Origin: Nitrospirota bacterium
GTDB lineage: Bacteria; Nitrospirota; Nitrospiria; Nitrospirales; NS-4
DNA: 13,205 nt
Assembly (NCBI GenBank): GCA_005877565.1
Contig: VBOK01000049.1
Coordinates: 1-13,205, forward strand
Direction: 5' to 3'
Below the pieces are notes generated by a model, which saw only the letters and a program-made list of their open reading frames with translations, did no database searches and had not been told where the DNA came from. Numbering within the stretch: the stretch's first letter is position 1; the number at the start of each line of letters is the position of its first letter. Made by a program: the position numbers and the translations under genes. Positions 1-6,989 of the stretch are shown in pieces.

Positions 1-74
1 GTAAGATCTTCGAGGCCGTGCGTCGGAACGATGCCTGCACGCGTTCCGTCCGGTAGAGTAAAGGTCAGTTCCAT
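1..74 (-). CDS. Unidentified gene, N-terminal 24 codons only
   Basis: This is the start of a minus-strand gene that runs off the left edge of the window. The ATG at 74-72 is preceded by a strong Shine-Dalgarno sequence, AAAGGAGG (complement of 83-90), at an 8-base spacing, which fixes the start. The visible peptide begins MELTFTLPDGTRAG and has no signal peptide or recognisable motif, so I cannot assign a function. A sigma54-like -24/-12 element at 121-135 puts the expected transcript start near 109 and gives a leader of about 35 nt, consistent with the ribosome site. The two tandem palindromes at 244-279 lie where enhancer sites would be expected. That it is a real gene is well supported by the ribosome site and promoter; its identity is unknown. 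Confidence 0.6.
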   Translation of the reverse strand, partial: MELTFTLPDGTRAGIVPTHGLEDL

Positions 75-120
75 CGAGGGTTCCTCCTTTCCAGTCAGAT
101 GCGTCATGCCACAAGTAATG

Positions 121-135
121 GCAATTCATGTTCCA
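121..135 (-). promoter_or_regulatory. Sigma54 (-24/-12) promoter-like element
   Basis: Read on the minus strand the sequence is TGGAAC-N5-TTGC. It has the invariant GG-N10-GC spacing and one mismatch to the TGGCAC-N5-TTGC consensus. Placing the GC at -13/-12 predicts a start near 109, 35 bases before the ATG at 74. It sits in the only gap upstream of that gene, and tandem dyads lie about 150 bp upstream, the usual arrangement for an enhancer-dependent promoter. A chance match is possible because the core constraint is short. Confidence 0.5.
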
Positions 136-243
136 GGCAGACTCGAGACCAGCAGAAGACGGCTAACTCGCCGAAACTACAAATGGTTAGAGCTTGCTAG
201 AGGATTCGCTTTTGACTGAAGAGGGATGCGGTGCCGAAGAAGA

Positions 244-279
244 CGTGCCGACATATCGGCACGTGCCGAGATATCGGCA
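244..279. promoter_or_regulatory. Tandem 18-bp palindromic repeat pair, candidate enhancer/operator
   Basis: Two 18-bp units, CGTGCCGACATATCGGCA (244-261) and CGTGCCGAGATATCGGCA (262-279), are repeated head to tail with one base difference. Each contains the dyad TGCCGA-N4-TCGGCA, and the junction forms a third symmetric element around CACGTG. The sites are centred about 150 bp upstream of the predicted sigma54 start of the gene at 74 and about 50 bp after the stop of the TonB receptor gene. Binding by a dimeric regulator is the natural reading. A terminator is less likely, because the stems are short and the minus strand downstream reads GTCTTCTTC rather than a T-run. Confidence 0.5.
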
Positions 280-326
280 GGACTACAGACTTGTGGCAGG
301 CTCCAGGTGAACGCTAAGTGCAGTCC

Positions 327-2363
327 TCAGAAGTTCAAGCGGACTCCGCCATGGATCAGAAATGGGGCGCCAATGGTGGTGACGCCATCGGTGGTGCGGC
401 CCACAGCGTAGGTCTTGTTAAAAAGATTTTCGATGCCCAGGAAGACTTCACCGCGACTCGTGACAGTTCGTGAGAGAAGCAAATCTACAACGATGTAGCC
501 ACCAAGAGGCAGAGTATTCGCATCGTCTTCAAACTGCATCCCAACGTATCGCGTAATGACAGAAGCATTGACCGAGTCCGGGTTCTCGTACCGGGCAACG
601 AGCGTGAGGCTGTGTTCAGGGACCTGCGCCAGGCGGAGTCCTTCAAGACTTGGCTGCTGCGAAGCGGCTACGACTCGTGTATCGAGAAAAACGTACGTTG
701 CAAGAAAGCGCCATGATTGGACCGGGCGAAACTCCAACTCCGCTTCGAGCCCTCGGACCCGGACCAAATCGAGGTTCTGCCGCTGTCGGCAGGTCGTGCC
801 TAGTGGGCAATCCGGGAGCGGCGTGCTCAGGGTGACGTTCGTCACGAGATCCGTGATCTCATTCCAGAAGGCGGTGAGACGGGTATTGAAGGGCGCCCAT
901 CGGTACTGGACGCCAATCTCGCTGCCAGTAAGTCGTTCCGGACGCAGTTGCGCATTGGCAACGGTCACATCGTTCCGCACGCGAAATACCCTGTAGAGCT
1001 CATTGATCGTCGGGACGCGGAATCCCTGATAAACGGAAGCGCGAAGGTCCGTAGAGGGTGTGGCATGAAAGAGAGCAGCAAGGCGCGGACTTGTGATGGC
1101 TCGGCTAAGATCAGGGAATGATTGGCTGGCTGGGATTCCCGCTGGCGGCGGTGTGTCCTGGCGAAATCCGTTGAAGGCGACCCAGTAGTCCTCACGAACG
1201 CCGCCGACGAGTTCCCAGTCTGAATTGGGCGTGAAGATGTCCTGGACAAACAAACCGCTCATCACTTGCTGCCCGCCAGCTACACGGTTGCGCAAGAACC
1301 CAGTGGTTCCGAAGACGCCTTCATCGGTCTCTCCTTGAATCCAGCGGAAGTCCGCGCCGGAGCTGATCAGGTGTGACGCAAAGGGGTGATTCCACTGCAC
1401 GGAACCACCCCACGAGGTAGAAGGCACGGTTTGATCCAGTGCAAGTGTTTCCGAATTCCGATCAGATGCCTGCGTAGAGAAGGTGCTTCGAAACCCCTGA
1501 AACTGTCCGAACAGCTGAAACGCCCACTCACTCCCCCCACTGGTTCGGAGGCGACCGCCGGTTGCAAATGAACCGGCATCTGTTGTGTTGAACTGGAGGG
1601 GTGTCCCATTTCCGCGGTTTTCATCGAAGAAATCTCCGCTCACGAACAGCATGAGGTCAGGGGACTTGGCGAATTCCACGCGCCCGTTGAAGGAACGATG
1701 CTTTGAGTCTGCCGGGATGTCGATTTGGCCACGGACGGAGGGAGCAACAATCTGGTAGCCCACTGTATCGAAGAAGTTCCCTTCAAGACTCACACGCCAT
1801 GGCTCCCGGGTTTCCGTCACGAGGAGGTCCAGATTGGTGGTGTTGTGGTTTCCATAACTCCCTTCGATGAGGGCTTGGCGCTCCGTCGGGCGCTTAGTGA
1901 TAATATTGATGACTCCGCTGAGCGCGTAATTGCCCCAGACGCTTGAGCCTCCCCCTCGCACAACCTCGATCTGTTCGATAGCTTGCAGCGGGATCTTATT
2001 CCAATAGACCCAACCCCCAAACGGATCGTTGATGGGCACCCCGTCCAGCAAGACCAGTGCTCGGCTTGCCCCACTCGGACCGATGCCACGCAGGGACACA
2101 CCCTGGGAGGTAGGATGGGTCACGAGGCTTGACGAGCGGCGGAAGAGGCTGAATCCGGGGACCTGTCTTAGGACATCGTCGACAGTTTGGCTCGCGGAAT
2201 GGCGAATATCCTCTCCGGTAAGGACCGTCACGCTTGCGGCTGTTTCACTGGTTCGCTGCTGAATGCGCGTTCCCGTGATGACGAAGGGCTCCAGGGTCGT
2301 CGGTTCCTCCGGCTCATCGGCCGAGACGTCCTGGGCGATCAGAAGGAGCGCGAAGAAGAGTAT
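327..2363 (-). CDS. TonB-dependent outer-membrane receptor
   Basis: An outer-membrane beta-barrel receptor that should import a scarce ligand using TonB-ExbBD energy. After a hydrophobic signal-like stretch (LFFALLLIAQDVSA, cut before DEPEE) comes a TonB-box-like EPFVITGTR. The plug domain follows (VTVLTGEDI, DDVLRQVPG, SLRGIGPSG, VLLDGVPINDPFGG, VVRGGGSSVWG, GVINIITKRP), then a barrel ending in an aromatic C-terminus (VRLNF). The full frame gives about 678 residues, normal for the family. The start is odd: no ATG, GTG or TTG exists upstream of GTG 2231, which would remove the signal peptide and TonB box. The frame is open back to a stop at 2403-2405, and the best ribosome site (AGGAG, complement of 2371-2375) sits 7 bases before ATA 2363. 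The gene follows the sugar dehydrogenase-like gene directly. The ligand is unknown; siderophore, vitamin B12 and PQQ are all possible. Confidence 0.88.
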   Translation of the reverse strand: MLFFALLLIAQDVSADEPEEPTTLEPFVITGTRIQQRTSETAASVTVLTGEDIRHSASQTVDDVLRQVPGFSLFRRSSSLVTHPTSQGVSLRGIGPSGASRALVLLDGVPINDPFGGWVYWNKIPLQAIEQIEVVRGGGSSVWGNYALSGVINIITKRPTERQALIEGSYGNHNTTNLDLLVTETREPWRVSLEGNFFDTVGYQIVAPSVRGQIDIPADSKHRSFNGRVEFAKSPDLMLFVSGDFFDENRGNGTPLQFNTTDAGSFATGGRLRTSGGSEWAFQLFGQFQGFRSTFSTQASDRNSETLALDQTVPSTSWGGSVQWNHPFASHLISSGADFRWIQGETDEGVFGTTGFLRNRVAGGQQVMSGLFVQDIFTPNSDWELVGGVREDYWVAFNGFRQDTPPPAGIPASQSFPDLSRAITSPRLAALFHATPSTDLRASVYQGFRVPTINELYRVFRVRNDVTVANAQLRPERLTGSEIGVQYRWAPFNTRLTAFWNEITDLVTNVTLSTPLPDCPLGTTCRQRQNLDLVRVRGLEAELEFRPVQSWRFLATYVFLDTRVVAASQQPSLEGLRLAQVPEHSLTLVARYENPDSVNASVITRYVGMQFEDDANTLPLGGYIVVDLLLSRTVTSRGEVFLGIENLFNKTYAVGRTTDGVTTIGAPFLIHGGVRLNF

Positions 2364-2373
2364 CGGATTTCTC

Positions 2374-3371
2374 CTACTGTTTTTTATAGCTGATCCGATA
2401 AATCACACCCGCCAAATCGTCTGAGACCAACAGGGCCCCGTCTGGCATAACGAGCACATCAGCAGGGCGTCCCCATGCCTCTTGACCCTGAAGCCATCCT
2501 TCCGCGAACACCGAATAGCGGAGGTGTCCTGCCTCATCTCGTGACACCGACGTGATCCGATAGGGCCAAGATTGACAACCGGAGGTGTGAATTCACTGCA
2601 GGGGTGCTTGCTGCCGTACTCCGGATCGGGGATCGTCCCGCCATGGCAATACGGGTAGCCAAAATTCATTCCCGACTTTGGCGCATGGTTGAGCTCATCA
2701 GGCGGTTGATCATCCCCGAGCAAATCCCGACCATTGTCCGTGAACCACAAGTCATGGCTCTTGGGATCCCAATCGAAGCCCACAGAGTTCCGGACACCGC
2801 GCGCCACGATTTCGTATCCACTGCCATCAGGATTCATGCGTGAGATTAAAGCATAGCGGTCGGGATCCGGTTCACAGATATTACATGGGGCCCCGACCGG
2901 CACATAGAGCTTGCCGTCAGGGCCGAAGGCGATGAATTTCCAGCCATGATGCGTCTCGTGCGGAAAGCGATCCGTCACGATCACTGGCTTCGGCGGATTC
3001 GCCAGCCGCTGTTCGATCTCATCGAAGCGCAGGATGCGATCGACCGCGGAGACATACAAGGAGCCACTCCAATAGGCCACGCCGACCGGCATCTGAAGGC
3101 CGCTGGCGATCGTATAGATTTTATCAGCGCGCTGATCGCCGTCGCTGTCCACCAAGGCATAGACGTCACCTTTGCTCATGCTGCCAACGAACACCGTGCC
3201 GTTCTTCCCCAAAGTCATTCCTCTGGCGTTGGGAACTTTGTCCGTGTAGACCGCGATCGTAAAGCCAGGGGGAAGCTGAATCTGCTCTAAATGGAGCGCG
3301 TCGGCGTAGATCTGGTTTGCGACGAGCAACAGCGGTACCAAGGAGAACAGAATAACAGCCTTATGACTCAT
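2374..3371 (-). pseudogene. PQQ-type sugar dehydrogenase-like beta-propeller, frameshifted by internal deletion
   Basis: The N-terminal 269 residues match the secreted glucose/sorbosone dehydrogenase-like (COG2133) beta-propeller family. A signal peptide (MSHKAVILFSLVPLLLVANQIYA) is followed by LPPGFTIAVYTDKVPNARG, FGPDGKLYVPVGAPCNIC, YEIVARGVRNSVGFDWDP, WFTDNGRDLLGDD, LNHAPKSGMNFGYPYCHGG and FTPPVVNLGP. The open frame then reads nonsense and stops at 2403. In another frame the family's C-terminus is intact for 62 residues: YRITSVSRDEAG, FAEGWLQGQEAWGRPADV, DGALLVSDDLAGVIYRISY, ending at TAG 2374-2376. The family segment normally found between NLGP and GYRI (about 38 residues, with the FYTG and EHGSWNR motifs) is missing. 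A deletion of 3n+1 bases, roughly 115, at about 2562/2563 explains both observations. The start has a good ribosome site (AGGGAGG). The gene follows the HAD gene by 33 bases and overlaps the TonB receptor's ribosome site. An assembly error would look the same. Confidence 0.75.
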
Positions 3372-3404
3372 AGCGACGCCCTCCCTGCAGGGTTAAAGGT
3401 TCAA

Positions 3405-4085
3405 CTAGTCTTCTCGTCGGACACCGACTTCATCGAGATGGCGTAACAAATCGGCAGGATCTTGGTAGACGCGATAAGCGCCGGCCTGCTCCAGTTCTTG
3501 CTGCCCGTATCCGCCGGACAGTACGCCGACTCCCAGTGCCCAGGCCCGGCGAGCAGCGAGCATATCCCAGATGCTGTCACCGACGACCACGCACTGGTTG
3601 ATCGGTACGCCGAGCCGCTCGGCAGCGGTCAAGAACACGTCGGGGTCCGGCTTGGCATGACGGACCTGGTCCCTCGTGACGACCGGCACATTGGCGTCGA
3701 GTTTCAGCAGCTTGAGTGTGTGCTCCGCGATTTCCATGCGTCCGCTAGTCGCAATCGCATACGGCACCTGATGTGTCGCAAGGTGGTCCAGCAGTTCCTG
3801 TGTGCCGGGTAACAAACGCAGCGACCCCAATTGACGTTCATAGGCTTCCTTATGCGCCCGCTGGATGCGTTGCGTTTCATTTTGATTCACCGGCCGGCCG
3901 ACCTCACGGAGTGTAGCGTTCAACAAGAGACCGCCGCTCATCCCGATCTGCCGGTGAATACGCCACACGGCAAGGTTGATTCCCACGGCCTGGAAAGCTT
4001 CCTGCCAGGCCAGGACATGCTGGTAGACGCTGTCCACCAGCGTGCCATCCAGGTCAAACAAGAAGGCGAGGCTATTGCTTGCCAT
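3405..4085 (-). CDS. HAD-superfamily hydrolase, phosphoglycolate phosphatase/beta-phosphoglucomutase-like
   Basis: A 226-residue cytosolic haloacid-dehalogenase phosphatase with the four family motifs in order: DLDGT (nucleophile D11, acid D13), TSG at 113-115, K145 in KPDPDVF, and GDSIWD with D170 and D174. The helical cap lies between motif I and motif II (about residues 16-90), as in subfamily I enzymes such as phosphoglycolate phosphatase and beta-phosphoglucomutase. The length is typical. The true substrate cannot be read from the sequence. Its ATG directly follows the TAA of the zinc-finger gene (TAAATG) and no clear ribosome site precedes it, so translational coupling is likely. The next gene downstream starts 33 bases after its TAG stop. 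Confidence 0.9.
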   Translation of the reverse strand: MASNSLAFLFDLDGTLVDSVYQHVLAWQEAFQAVGINLAVWRIHRQIGMSGGLLLNATLREVGRPVNQNETQRIQRAHKEAYERQLGSLRLLPGTQELLDHLATHQVPYAIATSGRMEIAEHTLKLLKLDANVPVVTRDQVRHAKPDPDVFLTAAERLGVPINQCVVVGDSIWDMLAARRAWALGVGVLSGGYGQQELEQAGAYRVYQDPADLLRHLDEVGVRRED

Positions 4086-4349
4086 TTATGAGTCCATCGA
4101 CATCTGATCCGGATAACACCAGCGCCAATTCTCTCCAGGCTCGAACGACCTGATGATCGGATGTGAGGTCTTGTGATAATGCTTGGTGGCGTGCTTGTTC
4201 TTCGATGAATCGCAGCAACCCACGTGACCGCAACTCAGGCAGAGCCTCAGATGAACCCAGGTGTCCCCGGTCTTGAGGCAGTCCTCGCAACCTTGTGCGC
4301 TTGGTGTCACATTTCGAATCTGATTCAGGTGTGTGCATTGCTGAGCCAT
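4086..4349 (-). CDS. UBP-type zinc-finger domain protein
   Basis: A protein of 87 residues consisting almost entirely of one zf-UBP domain. Candidate zinc ligands are C5 and H7, C21 and C24, C37, C40 and C45, and H53, H57 or H59, and H63. The aromatic end GENWRWCYPD is typical of the fold. In eukaryotes this domain binds the free C-terminal Gly-Gly of ubiquitin. Bacterial stand-alone copies are common but their role is not established, so I assign no function. The start is set by AAGGAG just before ATG 4349; the longer open frame upstream (to 4493) overlaps the neighbouring gene and has no family similarity. It lies 28 bases after the DUF5996 gene and is fused stop-to-start with the HAD gene. 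Confidence 0.88.
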   Translation of the reverse strand: MAQQCTHLNQIRNVTPSAQGCEDCLKTGDTWVHLRLCLSCGHVGCCDSSKNKHATKHYHKTSHPIIRSFEPGENWRWCYPDQMSMDS

Positions 4350-4377
4350 GACTTTCTCCTTCGTTGTCTTACTCCGT

Positions 4378-5313
4378 TCATGCGCGCTCGATCGCAGCCC
4401 GGTCCCACCCACCGAGGTTCGCTGCGGCTTCGTATGTGCTCTGGAGAAATGCCAGCAGGACATGGTCGGGCGACTCCGCAGTTCGGACCGCATCGTACGG
4501 CAGCAGGAACTCTCTCATCTTCTCACTGTAGAAGGCCTCTTTGGGCTGGATGGGATACCTTTTGAAACCCTCAGGCTCCGGGTAGGCATAGGCGTAAAAG
4601 ACCGCCTTGTCCACGGGCCCACCACCCGGCCAGAACCCGCAACTGCTCACCTCGTGCGAGTACGCTTCGCGCGCCACAAATTTGGCCAGGTAGGGCGCGC
4701 CTGGGTGCTGGGGCGCCGGGCGGCCGGAGAATCGGGTGACTGCCAGGTCAAAAGCCCCCCAGAAGAAGTGCACTGGGCTGACCTTGCCGATGAAGCGCGA
4801 GCGAAACTCCGTGAGCACGCGGGTCGCTTGCGCCAGAACCCGCCAGCACCGCTGCGCATATTCAGGATCATAGGCCGCATGTTTGAAATCCTGTTCGAAG
4901 GGAGTTCGGTCTTCCACTTCAACCGGTGTCGTCCAGATGCTCACCTCGATGCCGAGTGATCGTAGGGCCGCCATCGTTTCCCGATAAAATTCGGCCACGG
5001 AGCGTGGCGCGAGCGCCAGGGAGCGGGTTTCTCCGTCCGCCGTCTGAATCAATAGCTTGTGGTCGAGGAAGTCGAAATCGACCTGAAAAATGCGCGTGCC
5101 GTACGGGATCGGGGAAGTCGTCAGCCCACGGGGCGTGACGTAGAGGGTCACTTGCCACCAGTGGGACACCATCGGCGCCAGCGCAAGCCGGATTTTACCG
5201 ATGACCTGCGTCCACATATGAAGAGTGGCGTAGGTATCCCGCCACGCTTCCAGGGGCAGACTCGGCCACACGTCCGTGTGCGTAGGAAGAGTCACTGTTT
5301 GCTCCGCAGCCAT
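4378..5313 (-). CDS. DUF5996 family protein
   Basis: A 311-residue protein that I recognise as the DUF5996 family from its conserved blocks: WPSLPLEAWRDTYATLHMW near the N-terminus, SHWWQVTLYVTPRGLTTSPIPYG, the middle segment around VSPVHFFWGAFDLAVTRFSGR, and the C-terminal block SHEVSSCGFWPGGG...FYAYAYPEPEGF. No signal peptide or membrane segment is visible, so it should be cytosolic. The family has no known biochemical role; conserved Trp, His and Glu residues suggest a binding site but I cannot name a ligand. I chose ATG 5313 because the family similarity starts about 16 residues later. The frame extends upstream to 5475 but that part overlaps the antiporter gene. The ribosome site is weak (GGGG), and a large hairpin ends 8 bases before the ATG. 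Confidence 0.85.
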   Translation of the reverse strand: MAAEQTVTLPTHTDVWPSLPLEAWRDTYATLHMWTQVIGKIRLALAPMVSHWWQVTLYVTPRGLTTSPIPYGTRIFQVDFDFLDHKLLIQTADGETRSLALAPRSVAEFYRETMAALRSLGIEVSIWTTPVEVEDRTPFEQDFKHAAYDPEYAQRCWRVLAQATRVLTEFRSRFIGKVSPVHFFWGAFDLAVTRFSGRPAPQHPGAPYLAKFVAREAYSHEVSSCGFWPGGGPVDKAVFYAYAYPEPEGFKRYPIQPKEAFYSEKMREFLLPYDAVRTAESPDHVLLAFLQSTYEAAANLGGWDRAAIERA

Positions 5314-5321
5314 AGAGTGCC

Positions 5322-5355
5322 CCAAGAACGGGCTTGATGGCAAGCCCGTTCTTGG
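5322..5355. repeat. 15-bp perfect inverted repeat with 4-nt loop (intergenic hairpin)
   Basis: Arms CCAAGAACGGGCTTG (5322-5336) and CAAGCCCGTTCTTGG (5341-5355) pair perfectly around a 4-base loop, between the antiporter stop and the DUF5996 start. No T-run follows on either strand, so it is not a classic Rho-independent terminator. As RNA on the minus strand its 3' arm takes in part of the GGGG that could serve as the DUF5996 ribosome site. It may act in transcript termination or attenuation, as a 3'-end stabiliser, or in translational control. Confidence 0.7.
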
Positions 5356-5374
5356 ACGGGGAACACTCAAGACT

Positions 5375-6982
5375 TCATGTCGTGGCCCGTCTCTCTCCGA
5401 TACCGACGCGCAGCGCTTCGACATCGAGCTCGTGCTCCAGGCGATGGAGCACTTCGTCGCTGATCGTGCCGTCATTACGCAGCCCGATCAGGGCCAGCCG
5501 CTCAGCCGTCAGCGTCTCATGCCGCAACCGCCGGAAGGCCTCGGCGGCTTCCACCGTACACTCCTCATCCACGGTGCCGGATCGAGCGTAGCGCTGGAGC
5601 CGCCGGCCATAATGGACGCGCAGTCGTTCAGCGTGGTCCGGCATCAGCCAGTCTTCACCCGTCAACCCATCCAACCGAGCTAAGGCCGCGGTGGCGGCAT
5701 GCTCCCGCGCTTGCATTTCTTCCTGTTCGAGCCCACGGTCTTCTTCAAGACGCAGGGCCCGAATGAGCGGAGTCAGCGAGAGGCCTTGCAGGACCAGCGT
5801 CGCGAGAATGACCGAGAAGCTGATCAAGATGATTTCGGCTCGAAACGGGAACGGCACGCCGGCGGCCGTCGTCACCGGCAGAGCCAACGCCGCGGCGAGC
5901 GTGACGATCCCCCGCATGCCGGTCCAGGCTACGATGAACACGTAGGACCAGGGTGGCATGGGATCGCGTGCCCGCAACGACGGGCTCACAAGCCTGGGCA
6001 GTGCGGCGGCCAACGGGACCCACACCAAGCGCACCAAGATAGCCGTGGCGCTCACCAACGTTCCAGCGATGATGAGCGATCCAAACCGACCGGACGGCAC
6101 CGCCTCAAGGAGCACCCCGAGCTGAAGTCCTATGAGGATGAAAATCACGCCGTTGAGCATGAAGACGAGCAGGTCCCACACAGCGCGCCCTTGGATACGG
6201 GTGGCCGGCGCCACGACTTCGCTAAAATGCTGGCGCAAGTAGATGCCACCCGCGACGCAGGCCAGGACTGCCGACGCATGCACGAGTTCCCCCAATACCC
6301 ATGCGATGTAGGGAGCCAACAACGTGATCGCGATCTCGGTGAAACTGTCCTCAGTCACGTGCAGTGCCCACCGCGTGATCATACCCACCCCAATTCCGAT
6401 TGCCACGCCCACGATAGCGGCGAAGACGAACTGGAGGAGCGTCTTATTAAGCACGAAGGTCCCGCTCACGGCCGCGCCAACGGCAGCCCGGTACAGCACC
6501 AGCGCTGTGGCATCATTGACGAGACTCTCGCCCTCGAGGATTGTGACGACGCGGCGAGGGATGCGCAGCCGCTTCCCAATGGCCGTCGCCGATACGGCAT
6601 CCGGCGGCGAAACAATGGCGCCTAAGGCAATGGCCGCTGCCCAGCCCATCCCTGGGAACACGGCGTGCGCGACCACGGCCGCCGCCGCCGTTGTGGCCAG
6701 CACGAGACCGATCGCAAGGAGCGAGATCGGACGAAGATTCGCGCGAAAGTCGCGTAGCGAGGTGAAGTAGGCGGCGGCCCACAGGATCGGAGGCAGGAAG
6801 ACAAGGAAGACAAGGTCAGGGTGGAGAGTCACCGTGGGTAGGCCCGGCACCACCCCCAGCACCAGCCCACCGATGACGAGGAGAATCGGGTAAGGGATGA
6901 GGACCTTGCGCGCGACCGTCGTCAGCGCCAAAACCGCCGCGAGCAGCACAATGATGATCTCAAGCTGATGAAGGCTCTTCAA
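5375..6982 (-). CDS. Na+/H+ antiporter, CPA1 (NhaP-like) family
   Basis: An inner-membrane cation/proton exchanger of 535 residues, the usual size for bacterial CPA1 proteins with a cytosolic tail. About 12 hydrophobic segments fill residues 8-410. Key motifs are SPPDAV (125-130, D128) and EGESLVNDATA (150-160), whose N156-D157 pair is the CPA1 ion-binding signature, and later WTGMRGIVTLAAALALP. Residues from about 415 form a charged, helical cytoplasmic domain. The likely role is pH and sodium homeostasis; exact ion preference cannot be read. The start codon is TTG 6982, 7 bases after the activator's TGA, with no clear ribosome site, which suggests coupling to the upstream gene. The stop is TGA at 5375-5377, followed by the 15-bp-stem hairpin. 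Confidence 0.92.
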   Translation of the reverse strand: MKSLHQLEIIIVLLAAVLALTTVARKVLIPYPILLVIGGLVLGVVPGLPTVTLHPDLVFLVFLPPILWAAAYFTSLRDFRANLRPISLLAIGLVLATTAAAAVVAHAVFPGMGWAAAIALGAIVSPPDAVSATAIGKRLRIPRRVVTILEGESLVNDATALVLYRAAVGAAVSGTFVLNKTLLQFVFAAIVGVAIGIGVGMITRWALHVTEDSFTEIAITLLAPYIAWVLGELVHASAVLACVAGGIYLRQHFSEVVAPATRIQGRAVWDLLVFMLNGVIFILIGLQLGVLLEAVPSGRFGSLIIAGTLVSATAILVRLVWVPLAAALPRLVSPSLRARDPMPPWSYVFIVAWTGMRGIVTLAAALALPVTTAAGVPFPFRAEIILISFSVILATLVLQGLSLTPLIRALRLEEDRGLEQEEMQAREHAATAALARLDGLTGEDWLMPDHAERLRVHYGRRLQRYARSGTVDEECTVEAAEAFRRLRHETLTAERLALIGLRNDGTISDEVLHRLEHELDVEALRVGIGERRATT

Positions 6983-6989
6983 GCGATCG

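Noticed and set aside
244..279. Tandem palindromes as the Rho-independent terminator of the TonB receptor gene or as a CRISPR-like array
   Set aside because: Stems are only about 7 bp, no T-run follows, and there are just two abutting units without spacers. A regulatory site fits better.
4072..4338. Minus-strand 88-codon frame overlapping the zinc-finger gene
   Set aside because: The other frame encodes a complete zf-UBP domain with a strong ribosome site; this one is out of frame with it and has no motif.
5699..6625. Long plus-strand open frame (308 codons) opposite the antiporter
   Set aside because: Its product is low-complexity, rich in Arg, His, Asp and Gln, with no ribosome site. It is the antisense shadow of a well-supported CPA1 antiporter in GC-rich DNA.
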